64,000 nt of DNA, taken from Sulfuritalea sp. Its GTDB lineage: Bacteria > Pseudomonadota > Gammaproteobacteria > Burkholderiales > Rhodocyclaceae. The stretch lies in the NCBI GenBank assembly GCA_023229685.1, contig JALNYT010000002.1, forward strand, positions 558,001-622,000. Reading direction: 5' to 3'. Position numbers and translations under genes: made by a program. Positions 17,324-28,102 of the stretch are shown here, one piece after another. A model generated the notes under the pieces. That model had not been told where the DNA came from and ran no database searches. It worked only from the letters and a program-made list of their open reading frames with translations. Position 1 is the first letter of the stretch. The number at the start of each line of letters is the position of its first letter.

Positions 17324-17415
17324 TCCGTCACTCGGTTTGCCTTGAAGTCTTTGCGGCGGCGTGGCGGACTCTGTCTGCCGCGGATTCCGCTTCGCGGGTC
17401 GGCAAGCGCCGACTG

Positions 17416-17829
17416 TTACTGGATGGTGATTCTGCGGGCCTGGGTCGCTGCCTTCTTCGGCAGTGTCAGTTCGAGTACGCCATCCGTATACTTTGCGGTG
17501 ACCTGCGCCTCGTCGATTTCCTGCGCCAACTGGAAGCTGCGCGACACCTTGCCGAAATAGCGCTCGGCACGCAGTACCCGTTCACCTTCTTTCACGTCCT
17601 TCTCCTCGCGCCGCTCGGCCGTGATGGAAACCACTGCACCATCGACGGCGACGTGGATGTCGTCCTTCTTGACGCCGGGGATTTCGGCCTGGACCACGTA
17701 GCTGTTCTCCCGTTCCTTGACGTCAATCGTTACGGCAGGCGCATCAGTCTGGGATCCGAAATCGACCGGGCGAACGAAGAAACCACGGAACAGGTCATCG
17801 AGAGGGTCGCGACGAATCAGGTTGCTCAT
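17416..17829 (-). CDS. Hsp20/alpha-crystallin small heat-shock protein
   Basis: A 137-residue ATP-independent holdase chaperone. A short N-terminus (MSNLIRRDPLDDLFRGFF) precedes the alpha-crystallin domain, which keeps the EIPGVKKDDI and DGVLELTLPKK signatures. AAGGAGAATGAA precedes the ATG. A dispersed intergenic repeat lies directly upstream. A CTTGCAA about 130 bases upstream could be the -35 of a heat-shock promoter, but the matching -10 is poor. Confidence 0.95.
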   Translation of the reverse strand: MSNLIRRDPLDDLFRGFFVRPVDFGSQTDAPAVTIDVKERENSYVVQAEIPGVKKDDIHVAVDGAVVSITAERREEKDVKEGERVLRAERYFGKVSRSFQLAQEIDEAQVTAKYTDGVLELTLPKKAATQARRITIQ

Positions 17830-17849
17830 TTCATTCTCCTTTTTGGTTA

Positions 17850-17907
17850 CGGCCGCTGCACTTAACGCCGATGAGGCTGGCGTTAGCCTGCACTGAAACT
17901 TCGTTTT
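17850..17907. repeat. Dispersed intergenic repeat, copy upstream of hsp20
   Basis: A 21-base stretch (17850-17870) is identical to 24351-24371, upstream of pilC. The second half (17880-17907, with GTTAGCCTGCACTGAAAC and CGTTTT) resembles two further copies near 24419 and 24477. Inside this copy TAACGCC and GGCGTTA pair across nine bases, so it can form a hairpin. Confidence 0.7.
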
Positions 17908-18080
17908 CAATTCGGTTGGTGGCCGCCGTGCAAGCAAGGCCTTGTGCACTACATGAGCGCCCATGCATAAATTGCAAGAGGTTCCCGATTGGCTTCGGCG
18001 CGAGCCGGGACACGGCCAACTCACTGCCCGAACATCGCGTCAACGCAGCCGCTGTGGGAACCACGGGCTGGCGCCCCCTG

Positions 18081-18539
18081 TTACGACGGGGTGGTTCCTT
18101 GGGCGAGTCGGTCGGGCAACTCGAGGATGGCATCGCGGTTGCTCCAGGAAAAGCAGGCGGCGGCGGCTTCCCGCCAGGGCAGCCAGCGATAGCTCAGATG
18201 TTCGTCGGGCGCGATGGTCACGGAGATCTGTTCGGGCAGGCACAGACTGAAGACGTGCTCGGTGTTGTGCGTGATGCCGGGCGCGTAGCGGTAGCGCCAC
18301 TCGGCGAAGATCTCGTAACGATTGGTCAACTGCCAGTCGATGAAATCGGCTGCGGCGGCTTCGATGCCGGTCTCTTCGCGCACTTCGCGGCGGGCCGTCT
18401 CGAGCAGCGGCTCATCGTCTTCCTGGCTGCCGGTGACCGATTGCCAGAAGCCGGAGTGACGGGCACGCTCCAGCAGCAGCACGTCCAGCGCCACGGTGTG
18501 GATTACTACCAGCACCGAAACTGGTTTCTTGTAGTGCAT
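18081..18539 (-). CDS. nudB: Dihydroneopterin triphosphate diphosphatase (Nudix)
   Basis: A 152-residue Nudix hydrolase of the folate pathway. The Nudix box reads GSQEDDEPLLETARREVREE with the expected REVREETGI. Length and the KKPVSVLVVIHT start match NudB. Its ATG overlaps the stop of the barstar gene (TGATG). nudB downstream of aspS is a frequent betaproteobacterial arrangement. Confidence 0.93.
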   Translation of the reverse strand: MHYKKPVSVLVVIHTVALDVLLLERARHSGFWQSVTGSQEDDEPLLETARREVREETGIEAAAADFIDWQLTNRYEIFAEWRYRYAPGITHNTEHVFSLCLPEQISVTIAPDEHLSYRWLPWREAAAACFSWSNRDAILELPDRLAQGTTPS

Positions 18540-18994
18540 CAGCCCGGTTGGGGGACCGTCGGCAACCAGGCAATGCCGTCTGCGTGCATATCGACCAGGC
18601 ACCAGAAGGGCACACCGTCCTCGCGCCACTCTTCTGCGGCGGACTGGAAGGTCTGCATCAGGGCGACGAAATCGGCTTCGGCGTGGCCATGTATGCCATC
18701 GCAATGATCGAGAAGAATCACGTAGCCTTCGGCCGGGCGCCAGCCCATGTCGAGCAGGCAGTCGTTCAGCGCATCCCAGTTGTGGCCGAACCATTCCGGA
18801 AAGCCGAGGGCTTTGCCTATCGCGTCCAGCATCTCGTTCTTGTCGCGGGCCTGCGCCAGATCGACGCGCTGCACCAGGCAGCCGGCGGCTTCGGCCCCGG
18901 CAATCAACGGTTCCAGGTCGCCATGCGGCAAATGATGGACTCCGGCCTTGCCGGCGTCGGCAAACAGGGCATGGTAGTGGTCAACGGCGCTCAT
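18539..18994 (-). CDS. Barstar-family ribonuclease inhibitor
   Basis: A 151-residue cytoplasmic protein of the barstar family. The core reads ALGFPEWFGHNWDALNDCL, the conserved barstar segment with FPxxFGxNWDAL, and an acidic groove region follows. A barnase-like secreted RNase is encoded immediately upstream, so this is the presumed cognate immunity protein. It is translationally coupled to nudB. Confidence 0.92.
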   Translation of the reverse strand: MSAVDHYHALFADAGKAGVHHLPHGDLEPLIAGAEAAGCLVQRVDLAQARDKNEMLDAIGKALGFPEWFGHNWDALNDCLLDMGWRPAEGYVILLDHCDGIHGHAEADFVALMQTFQSAAEEWREDGVPFWCLVDMHADGIAWLPTVPQPG

Positions 18995-18998
18995 CGTT

Positions 18999-19355
18999 TT
19001 AGTCCTTGCGCTTGATTCGCCGGAAACTGCGGTAGTGATCGTCAGTGTAGTAGAACACCGCAGGGGGCTGCTCGCCGGTGATGATGCGCCGCGCGCCGCG
19101 GTCCGTGCTGCCGGGAGTGGTCACCGTGTATTCGCGATAGTAGCCGCGCGTCTTCTGCGGCAAGCGCCGTTCGAGATTTTTGAAGATGATGCCGTCGCGA
19201 CGGTAGGGATAGGGGCCGACGCGGTCAATCAGGCGCAGGGTTTCGCGCGCTTCAGGCGGCAGATCTGTGACGGCAATGCTGCCGGGTGCACCCTCCCGCG
19301 CCCCTGCCGACAGCGCAAGACCGACGCACAGCAGGCCGACAAGATGGCGCAGCAT
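18999..19355 (-). CDS. Secreted guanyl-specific ribonuclease (barnase/RNase Sa-like)
   Basis: A 118-residue protein with a signal peptide (MLRHLVGLLCVGLALSAGA) and an RNase N1/T1-family domain. The catalytic set is visible: Glu75 in YYREYTVTTPG, Arg in GARRIITGE and His107 in YYTDDHYRSF, in the same order as RNase Sa. It would cleave RNA after G in the periplasm or outside the cell. The barstar gene follows after four bases, so toxin and inhibitor are co-transcribed. Confidence 0.92.
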   Translation of the reverse strand: MLRHLVGLLCVGLALSAGAREGAPGSIAVTDLPPEARETLRLIDRVGPYPYRRDGIIFKNLERRLPQKTRGYYREYTVTTPGSTDRGARRIITGEQPPAVFYYTDDHYRSFRRIKRKD

Positions 19356-19357
19356 GC

Positions 19358-21169
<1,812 letters not shown>

Positions 21170-21206
21170 AGGATTTCCGGACTTGTTGTGATGCCCGTAA
21201 GGGCGG

Positions 21207-21842
21207 TTACTGATGCTGGGTACGCCCGCGGGGATTTCTCATGGGCGGGGCGGCAACACCCATGGAGACAATGTACTTCAGGGCTTCGTCGACGTTCATG
21301 TCGAGTTCGATGACGTCCTTTCTTCTGACGAAGAAGAAGAAGCCATTAACCGGGCTCGGCGTGGTCGGGATGAAGACGCCAACGTGTTCCTCCGGCAGCA
21401 TATCGGCGACATCGCGGGCCGGATGCCCGGTCTGAAACGCTACCGACCACGCCTCGGGATGCGGATAACGGACCAGCAGAACCTTGCGGAATGCGACCCC
21501 GCTACCCGAAAAAAGCGTATCGCTAACCTGTTTGACGCTGTAGTAAATCGACTTTACTACCGGAATGCGGGCGAGCACCCGTTCCCAGAAACGCACTAAC
21601 TTCTGGCCGACGATGTTCGTCGTCACCAGCCCGGTAACGAATACCACCAACAAAGTAAGCAGGGCGCCGACCCCGGGAATATAGATTCCCAACAGATGCT
21701 CCGGCTGAATCGCCTGCGGCAACAGCAACAACGACTGATCCATGGAACGCACGATCAGCGACAACACCCATACGGTGATCACCAGCGGGATCCAGATCAG
21801 GAGCCCCGTAATGAAGTACTTTTTCAAGGCGGACCGAGTCAA
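21207..21842 (-). CDS. DUF502-family membrane protein
   Basis: About 211 residues. It has two hydrophobic segments (FITGLLIWIPLVITVWVLSL and the IPGVGALLTLLVVFVTGLV region) and the family motif RIPVVKSIYYSVKQV; its function is unknown. No ATG fits. I used the TTG at 21842, which overlaps the fmdB stop (TTGA); TTG codons at 21857 and 21812 are alternatives. It sits between the FmdB gene and aspS, a conserved order. Confidence 0.85.
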   Translation of the reverse strand: MTRSALKKYFITGLLIWIPLVITVWVLSLIVRSMDQSLLLLPQAIQPEHLLGIYIPGVGALLTLLVVFVTGLVTTNIVGQKLVRFWERVLARIPVVKSIYYSVKQVSDTLFSGSGVAFRKVLLVRYPHPEAWSVAFQTGHPARDVADMLPEEHVGVFIPTTPSPVNGFFFFVRRKDVIELDMNVDEALKYIVSMGVAAPPMRNPRGRTQHQ

Positions 21843-22105
21843 CTGTTGGCAGCGCAACTACCCGTGCCGCCCTGGCAGGGCGGCGGACTGTCGCTCTTGG
21901 CCGCCGCCGGCTTGCCGCCGCTACCCCCTTTGAAGTCGGTGGCGTACCAGCCGCTGCCCTTGAGCTGAAAGCCGGGTGCGGTTAGCTGCTTGGCGAAGTT
22001 CTCGGTCTTGCATTCGGGGCAGGTGGTCAATAGCGGATCGCTGACCTTCCGCATGACATCTTTCTCAAAGCCGCATTCGGTGCAGCGATAAGCGTAGATC
22101 GGCAT
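21839..22105 (-). CDS. FmdB-family zinc ribbon protein
   Basis: An 88-residue protein starting MPIYAYRCTECGFEKDVMRK. It has two CxxC zinc-binding knuckles (CTEC, CPEC) and a Gly/Lys-rich tail. The family is a putative regulatory protein of unknown target. It precedes the DUF502 gene. In many relatives coaE and yacG lie between pilD and this gene; here only 118 bases separate them. Confidence 0.9.
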   Translation of the reverse strand: MPIYAYRCTECGFEKDVMRKVSDPLLTTCPECKTENFAKQLTAPGFQLKGSGWYATDFKGGSGGKPAAAKSDSPPPCQGGTGSCAANS

Positions 22106-22223
22106 GACATTCTCCGGCATTCTGGCAAAGAGGAACATTATAGCTGAAGCCCTTGGCGCGCCAGCCACGGCCGCACCATCCCGATGTTGGAGGGATGGGG
22201 CCTGACAGCGGATTTTCAAGGGG

Positions 22224-23078
22224 CTAGAGGCTGACGCCGAGATAGGCGCGAGTCAGGGGTTTGCCCCAGACCAGTGCAATAGCACCTGCTGCAGCCAGAT
22301 ATGGGCCGAAAGGAATGGGCACATTGCGGCCGTGACGGGCAAAGACCATCAGGGCGACGCCTACTGCTGCACCGACCAGGGAAGAGACCAGGATGGCCAA
22401 CGGCAGCATCTGCCAGCCAAGCCAGGCGCCGAGCGCCGCCAGTAGCTTGAAATCCCCGTAGCCCATGCCTTCCTTGCCGGTGATGAGCTTGAACGACCAA
22501 TATACGCACCACAGCGACAGATAGCCCGCCATGGCGCCGATCACCGCGCTCTTCAAATCCGTGTAGACGCTGAATGCATTCAGCGCCAAGCCCAGCCAGA
22601 GCAGAGGCAATGTGATGTCGTCGGGCAACAACTGGGTATCAAAATCGATACTGGTCAAGGCAATCAGGGCCGCCACGAAGACCATGGCGCCCAGCGCGGC
22701 AGCGTTGAAGCCGAAATGCCAGGCGACAAAGGCAAACAGCAGTCCGGTCAGCGCTTCGATCAGCGGATAGCGCAAGGAAATCGGGGCGGCGCAACCCTTG
22801 CACCGCCCGCGCAGCAACAGCCAGCTGATGACGGGGATGTTCTCCAGCGCAGTGATCGAATGCCCGCACTGCGGGCAGCGCGAACGCGGGCGGGCCAGTG
22901 ACAGCACTTCGAAAGCGGGCAAAGGTTCGCCCCTTAGCTCCGCACACTGTGCGGCCCAGTCGCGCTCCATCATGATCGGCAGGCGATGGATGACGACATT
23001 GAGGAAGCTGCCAACCATCACGCCGAGCAATCCAGCGGCGACGGCAAACACCGCCGGATCGGCGAACTGGGCGATCAT
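22224..23078 (-). CDS. pilD: Type IV prepilin peptidase / methyltransferase
   Basis: A 284-residue inner-membrane bifunctional enzyme that cleaves and N-methylates prepilins. The four-cysteine zinc site (CPQC, CKGC) is in the cytoplasmic loop. The catalytic aspartates are in IDFDTQLLPDD and GMGYGDFKLL. It lies nine bases downstream of pilC. pilB is not adjacent. Confidence 0.96.
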   Translation of the reverse strand: MIAQFADPAVFAVAAGLLGVMVGSFLNVVIHRLPIMMERDWAAQCAELRGEPLPAFEVLSLARPRSRCPQCGHSITALENIPVISWLLLRGRCKGCAAPISLRYPLIEALTGLLFAFVAWHFGFNAAALGAMVFVAALIALTSIDFDTQLLPDDITLPLLWLGLALNAFSVYTDLKSAVIGAMAGYLSLWCVYWSFKLITGKEGMGYGDFKLLAALGAWLGWQMLPLAILVSSLVGAAVGVALMVFARHGRNVPIPFGPYLAAAGAIALVWGKPLTRAYLGVSL

Positions 23079-23087
23079 TGCCCGCGC

Positions 23088-24323
23088 TTAGCCAACGACG
23101 GAACCGAGTTTGAAGATCGGCAGGTACATGGCCACCACAAGGCCACCGATGAGTCCGCCGAGGAAGACCATGATCATCGGCTCCATCAAACTCGAGAGTG
23201 CTTCGACCGCCTCGTCGACCTCCGCTTCGTAGAAGTCCGCGGTCTTGCCGAGCATTGAATCAAGCTGACCGGATTCTTCGCCGATGGCGACCATCTGCGT
23301 GACCATCGGCGGGAACAGCCCTGAATTCTCCATCGACACCGTCAAGCTGGAACCGGTAGACACCTCGGCCTGGATCTTCTTGGTGCCCATGGTGTAGACA
23401 TAGTTGCCGGCGGCGCCGCCGACCGAATCGAGGGCGTCGACCAGCGGTACTCCGGCGGCAAACATGGTGGACAGGGTTCGCGTCCAGCGCGCGATGGAGG
23501 ATTTGACGAGCATGTCGCCGAAAACCGGCAGTTTTAGCGAATACTTGTCTTTTGCGATCTGCAGCGCCGTCGAACGCTTGAAAGCCTGGCTAATGGCGTA
23601 AATAACCGCGTAAATTCCGCCGAAGATGAGGTACCAATTGGCTGTGAAATAATCGGAGATTGCGATCACGATCAGGGTCGGGGCCGGCAGTTCGCCGCCG
23701 AAACTGGCAAATACGCCCTTGAACGCGGGTACGACGAAAATCATGATCACCGCGGTGATGATAAAGGCGATGATAAGGATGGCGACCGGGTAGGTCAGGG
23801 CGCTCTTGATCTTGGACTTGATGGCCTGAATCTTTTCTTTGTAGGTCGCCAGACGATCCAGCAGCGTGTCGAGAATACCGGCCTGCTCTCCCGCCTCAAC
23901 CAGATTGCAGTACAGGGCATCGAAATACAGCGGATACTTGCGAAAGGCCGAGGCGAGGTTGGACCCGGTTTCGACGTCAGCCTTGATGTCGAACAGCAAC
24001 TTGGCCAGGGCCGGATTGTTGGTGCCCTTGCCGACGATGTCGAAAGATTGCAGCAGCGGCACGCCGGACTTGACCATGGTGGCGAGTTGGCGGGAGAAGA
24101 GCGTTATGTCCTTGTCCGAGACCTTGCCGCCGGACCCGATTTTCTGCTTCTTCAGCTTGGTGACGTTGATGCCTTGCCGCCGTAGTGCCGCGTTTGCTAC
24201 CGCTTCGCTGGCTGCCCTGAGTTCGCCGCGAACCACCTTGCCCGTCTTGTTCTTGCCTTCCCAGGAAAAATTGAGCTCCTTTGGGCCCTCCTTTTTTTTC
24301 TCTTGCTTGCCTTCTGTGGCCAT
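23088..24323 (-). CDS. pilC: Type IV pilus inner-membrane platform protein PilC
   Basis: A 411-residue polytopic protein with two T2SS-F domains: FSRQLATMVKSGVPLLQSFD near residue 80 and TRTLSTMFAAGVPLVDAL near 285. It is the assembly platform for the pilus. I chose the ATG at 24323, with GGGAGAAG upstream; a longer frame runs back into a dispersed repeat. pilD follows. The usual upstream partner pilB is absent, replaced by repeats and a corC-like gene. Confidence 0.95.
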   Translation of the reverse strand: MATEGKQEKKKEGPKELNFSWEGKNKTGKVVRGELRAASEAVANAALRRQGINVTKLKKQKIGSGGKVSDKDITLFSRQLATMVKSGVPLLQSFDIVGKGTNNPALAKLLFDIKADVETGSNLASAFRKYPLYFDALYCNLVEAGEQAGILDTLLDRLATYKEKIQAIKSKIKSALTYPVAILIIAFIITAVIMIFVVPAFKGVFASFGGELPAPTLIVIAISDYFTANWYLIFGGIYAVIYAISQAFKRSTALQIAKDKYSLKLPVFGDMLVKSSIARWTRTLSTMFAAGVPLVDALDSVGGAAGNYVYTMGTKKIQAEVSTGSSLTVSMENSGLFPPMVTQMVAIGEESGQLDSMLGKTADFYEAEVDEAVEALSSLMEPMIMVFLGGLIGGLVVAMYLPIFKLGSVVG

Positions 24324-24350
24324 CGGCTTCTCCCGCTTGAATTTTAGTTT

Positions 24351-24505
24351 CGGCCGCTGCACTTAACGCCGCTATCCGCAAGGGATACTGTCCCCGCTTC
24401 CTGCGGGGACATAAAACCGGCCTTAGCCTCCACTGAAACAAGGACGTTTTGGTTTCGGCTTAACGCCTATAAAACCGGCCTTAGCCTCCACTAAAACTCC
24501 GTTTT
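24351..24505. repeat. Composite dispersed repeat upstream of pilC
   Basis: The stretch 24351-24371 is identical to 17850-17870. A 28-bp unit (24412-24439) is repeated at 24470-24497 with one mismatch. Between them, an 8-bp stem GTCCCCGC/GCGGGGAC lies at 24390-24410. The array fills the gap between the corC-like gene and pilC and looks like accumulated palindromic intergenic elements. Confidence 0.7.
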
Positions 24506-24537
24506 GAGCATTCTACGCTCTGAGTATGCCGAGAGTA

Positions 24538-25809
24538 TCACTCTCCGGCGGGACGGTGAAGACGTACCATCTTGACTTTTCGATCCTGTGTTTGCACGAT
24601 CTCCATCGGCACACCGTCTACTCGCACGCCAACGCCCACCTCGGGGATGTCCTGCAAGTGCTCGACAATCAGTCCATTGAGCGTACGCGGCCCATCGAGG
24701 GGGAAATTCAGCTTCAGCATTCGATTGAGTTCCCGCAGGCTGGTCGCGCCGTCCACCAGCACCACACCGTCATTGTTCCAGGCCAGCGAACCGCCGAAAT
24801 CCGACTGGCGCGTGGTGAATTTTCCGACAAGCTCTTCGATGATGTCTTCCAGCGTTACCAGCCCCTCGATCTCGCCATACTCGTCTACCACGAGGCCCAT
24901 GCGCTGCCGGTTTTCGCGAAAGAACTGCAACTGGGTGTAAATCGGCGTCGCCGCTGGAATGAAATAGGGCTCGGACATGCGTTCGCGCAGCGCCGCATGG
25001 TCGATCTCTCCGGCAAACGCCTCGGCCAGCAGTCGTCGCTGAAACAAGACCCCGACGACATTGGCCGGGTCGTTCTCGAATACCGCGATTCGTGTGTGAA
25101 AACTGGTCGCCAATTGCGCCTTGATGCTTTCGATCGGTGCGGCAATGTCGATCGCCTCGATTTCACCCCGTGGCGTCATGATGTCGGCCACGGTCAACTG
25201 CTCCAGTTCGAACAGGTTGAGCAGGATGGAGCGGTGCTGCTGTGGAATGAACTGGCCTGATTCGAGCACCAGAGAGCGCAACTCCTCGGCGCTGAGCCGG
25301 GAGTTTTCGTCTCCGGCAGCCGGCTTGAGGCGCAGCAACCAGAGCAGGGCACTGACGAAGAGGTTGACGAACCAGACGATCGGGTAGGCGGCTCGAAGCA
25401 ACGGCCAGATCAGAAAGGCCAGCACTCGCGCCAACTGGTCGGCGTGAGCGGCGCCGAGAATCTTCGGGGTGATTTCTGCGAACACAAGGATGGCAAAGGT
25501 GACGAGCAAAGTACTGATGCTCAGGGCCCACTTCTCCTCGCCGAACAACTCGATGGTGATGACCGATACCAGCGTTGCGGTCGCGGCATTGAGCAGATTG
25601 TTGCCGAGCAGGATCACGCCCAGCATCTTGTCTGTGCGGCCGAGCAGTTCAAGGGCCAGCTTCGCGCCGCGATCCCCCTGGCTGGCGAGATGGCGCAGGC
25701 GATGGCGGTTCGACGCCATCATCGCGGTTTCGGCTACGGAAAAGAAGGCGGAACAGCCCAGCAGCACCGCCAGCGCAAGGAACTGCGCGGATAAGGGAAT
25801 CTCGTCCAT
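24538..25809 (-). CDS. CNNM/CorC (HlyC-type) family transporter with CBS domains
   Basis: A 423-residue protein with an N-terminal DUF21/CNNM membrane domain (residues 1 to about 180), two CBS motifs (MTPRGEIEAID and the VVDEYGEIEGLVTLEDIIEE region) and a C-terminal CorC_HlyC domain. The layout is that of E. coli YfjD/CorB, linked to Mg/Co efflux or homeostasis. Its ATG overlaps the stop of the upstream CcsA-like gene (TGATG). Confidence 0.92.
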   Translation of the reverse strand: MDEIPLSAQFLALAVLLGCSAFFSVAETAMMASNRHRLRHLASQGDRGAKLALELLGRTDKMLGVILLGNNLLNAATATLVSVITIELFGEEKWALSISTLLVTFAILVFAEITPKILGAAHADQLARVLAFLIWPLLRAAYPIVWFVNLFVSALLWLLRLKPAAGDENSRLSAEELRSLVLESGQFIPQQHRSILLNLFELEQLTVADIMTPRGEIEAIDIAAPIESIKAQLATSFHTRIAVFENDPANVVGVLFQRRLLAEAFAGEIDHAALRERMSEPYFIPAATPIYTQLQFFRENRQRMGLVVDEYGEIEGLVTLEDIIEELVGKFTTRQSDFGGSLAWNNDGVVLVDGATSLRELNRMLKLNFPLDGPRTLNGLIVEHLQDIPEVGVGVRVDGVPMEIVQTQDRKVKMVRLHRPAGE

Positions 25810-26633
25810 CAGCGGCCGAGGATTACCTCAAGCACGAAGCGGCTGCCGACATAGGCCAGCAACAGTGCTACAAAGCCGGCCAGGGTCCAGCGCAGCGCCA
25901 CGCGGCCACGCCAGCCGCGCAAGTGGCGACCAGCCAGCAGCGCCGCGAAAATCAGCCACGACAGTATGGCGAATACCGTCTTGTGGTTGAAGGTCAGCGG
26001 CTTGCCAAACAGGGTTTCGGAGAAGAACACGCCTGAAATCAGCGTCAATGTGAGCAAGACGAAGGCGACGTGGATCAGGCGGAAGAGCAGCTTCTCCATG
26101 GTCAGCAAGGGCGGCAAGCCGGCCAGGAACGGCGAAATGCGGGCCCGATGCAGGCCTTTTTCGGCGGCCGCCATCAGCAGGGCGTGCAAGGCCGCCAGAG
26201 TGAACAGACTGTAGGCCAGCATGGCCATCAGGAAATGCAGGCGAAAAGCCACAGAGCCGGCATTGGTCAGTATATGGACCTCGGGGAAAATTGCCGGCAG
26301 CAAGGCTGCCACGGCCGCCGCCGGCAGGCCGAGAACCTGCAAACCGTCCATCCGGGCGTAGAAACTTTCGATCCAGTACAGCGCAATAGCCAGCCAAAGC
26401 ATCACGGAAAGCGCAATGGCAAAACCGAAGCGCAGGTTCTCGCCGTCGAATATCGCCATGCGCAGGCTGACGGCATGCGCCGCCAGTGCCAGCAGCAGCA
26501 GACCGCGTTCGCCGAGTTTGAGTCCGCCGGCAGGCTGGTCGAGCGCCGGTCCGCGCCAGCGGGTACGCCAAAGATGTGCCGCCAGGCCCGCATAGAGGGC
26601 TGCGGCCAGCAGATGCATTAAGATTGCGGACAT
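25809..26633 (-). CDS. CcsA/YpjD-family cytochrome c assembly-like membrane protein
   Basis: A 274-residue protein with about eight membrane segments, related to CcsA/YpjD. It keeps conserved histidines (FRLHFLMAMLAYSLF and FNHKTVFAILSW). It is usually found with a CorB/CorC gene and divergent from ffh, as here. A heme-handling role is known for CcsA itself, but for this branch it is not shown. Confidence 0.88.
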   Translation of the reverse strand: MSAILMHLLAAALYAGLAAHLWRTRWRGPALDQPAGGLKLGERGLLLLALAAHAVSLRMAIFDGENLRFGFAIALSVMLWLAIALYWIESFYARMDGLQVLGLPAAAVAALLPAIFPEVHILTNAGSVAFRLHFLMAMLAYSLFTLAALHALLMAAAEKGLHRARISPFLAGLPPLLTMEKLLFRLIHVAFVLLTLTLISGVFFSETLFGKPLTFNHKTVFAILSWLIFAALLAGRHLRGWRGRVALRWTLAGFVALLLAYVGSRFVLEVILGR

Positions 26634-26689
26634 TGGCGAAGTCTACACCAAGCCTCCACTCTCTTTGTGCATCCGACCCCTATTCATTC

Positions 26690-28045
26690 ATGCTAGATAA
26701 CCTTACCCAGCGTCTTGGCCGTGTCGTAAAAAACCTGCGCGGACAGGCCCGTCTGACCGACGACAACATTTCCGACATGCTGCGCGAAGTGCGCATGGCA
26801 CTGCTGGAAGCCGACGTGGCTCTGCCGGTGGTCAAGGACTTCATTGCTCGCGTCAAGGAAAAGGCGCTCGGGCAGGAAGTCATTGGGTCACTGACTCCAG
26901 GCCAGGCATTGGTCGGCGTCGTGCACCGCGAACTCACCGAATTGATGGGCGGCGCCAGCGTCGGCCTCAATCTCGCCACGCAGCCGCCGGCCGTGATCCT
27001 GATGTCCGGCCTGCAGGGCGCGGGCAAGACCACGACCACAGCCAAGCTCGGCAAGTGGCTGAAGGAGCGGCAGAAGAAAAAGGTGCTGACGGTGAGCTGC
27101 GACGTCTATCGTCCCGCCGCCATCGAACAGCTGAAGGCCGTATCGGCGCAGGCCGGGATCGACTTTTTTCCCTCTTCGGGTGAGCAAAAGCCGGCCGACA
27201 TTGCAGCAGCGGCACTGGATTACGCCAAGCGGCACTACTACGACGTGATCTTTGTCGACACCGCCGGGCGCCTCGCCATCGACGAGGCGATGATGGCCGA
27301 AATCAAGGATCTGCATGCGCTGCTGAAGCCCATCGAAACCTTGTTCGTGGTCGATGCCATGCTCGGCCAGGATGCGGTGAATACGGCGAAAGCCTTCAGC
27401 GAAGCGCTGCCGCTGACCGGCATCATCTTGACCAAGCTCGATGGCGATTCCCGCGGCGGTGCAGCGCTGTCGGTGCGCCACGTGACGGGCAAGCCGATCA
27501 AGTTTGCCGGCGTCGGCGAAAAGCTTACCGGCCTCGAGGAATTCCATCCCGAGCGCATGGCCTCGCGCATCCTGGGCATGGGCGACATTCTCGGCCTGGT
27601 CGAGGATGCACAGCGCGGCGTCGATCAGGACAAGGCGCAGGAATTCGTCAAGAAGATGAAGTCGGGCAAGGGCTTCGATCTCAACGACTTCAAGGATCAG
27701 ATCGGCCAGATGAAAAAAATGGGCGGCATGGCCTCGATGCTGGAAAAGCTGCCGGCGCAGTTCAGCGCCATGGCGCAAAAGGCCGGCGGTGGCATGGAGG
27801 ACAAGACGGTTCGCCGTCTCGAAGGCATCATCAACTCGATGACGCCGACGGAGCGCAGCAAGCCCGAGATCATCAAGGCCAACCGCAAGCGCCGCATCGC
27901 CACCGGAGCCGGGGTATCGGTGCAGGAAGTCAACCGTTTGCTGGCGCAGTTCGAGCAGACGCAGAAGATGATGAAGCAGTTCTCCAAGGGGGGAATGCAG
28001 AAGATGATGCGCGGCATGAAGGGGATGTTGCCGGGGATGCGCTGA
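26690..28045 (+). CDS. ffh: Signal recognition particle protein Ffh (SRP54)
   Basis: A 451-residue GTPase that targets membrane proteins co-translationally. It has an N domain, the G domain with GLQGAGKTTTTAKL and DTAGR, and a methionine-rich M domain ending GGMQKMMRGMKGMLPG. The ATG at 26690 gives the usual MLDNLTQRLGRV start; the longer frame from 26576 is a shadow of the divergent gene. Confidence 0.98.
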   Translation: MLDNLTQRLGRVVKNLRGQARLTDDNISDMLREVRMALLEADVALPVVKDFIARVKEKALGQEVIGSLTPGQALVGVVHRELTELMGGASVGLNLATQPPAVILMSGLQGAGKTTTTAKLGKWLKERQKKKVLTVSCDVYRPAAIEQLKAVSAQAGIDFFPSSGEQKPADIAAAALDYAKRHYYDVIFVDTAGRLAIDEAMMAEIKDLHALLKPIETLFVVDAMLGQDAVNTAKAFSEALPLTGIILTKLDGDSRGGAALSVRHVTGKPIKFAGVGEKLTGLEEFHPERMASRILGMGDILGLVEDAQRGVDQDKAQEFVKKMKSGKGFDLNDFKDQIGQMKKMGGMASMLEKLPAQFSAMAQKAGGGMEDKTVRRLEGIINSMTPTERSKPEIIKANRKRRIATGAGVSVQEVNRLLAQFEQTQKMMKQFSKGGMQKMMRGMKGMLPGMR

Positions 28046-28102
28046 CGTGCCTGCCGGGTTGCCAGCGCCGACTCTCAAGGCCGTCGTTGCTGAAAGCAGC
28101 GA

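Noticed and set aside
17940..17985. A heat-shock sigma-32 promoter for hsp20
   Set aside because: A CTTGCAA is present, but the expected -10 (CCCCATNT) is poorly matched at the right spacing.
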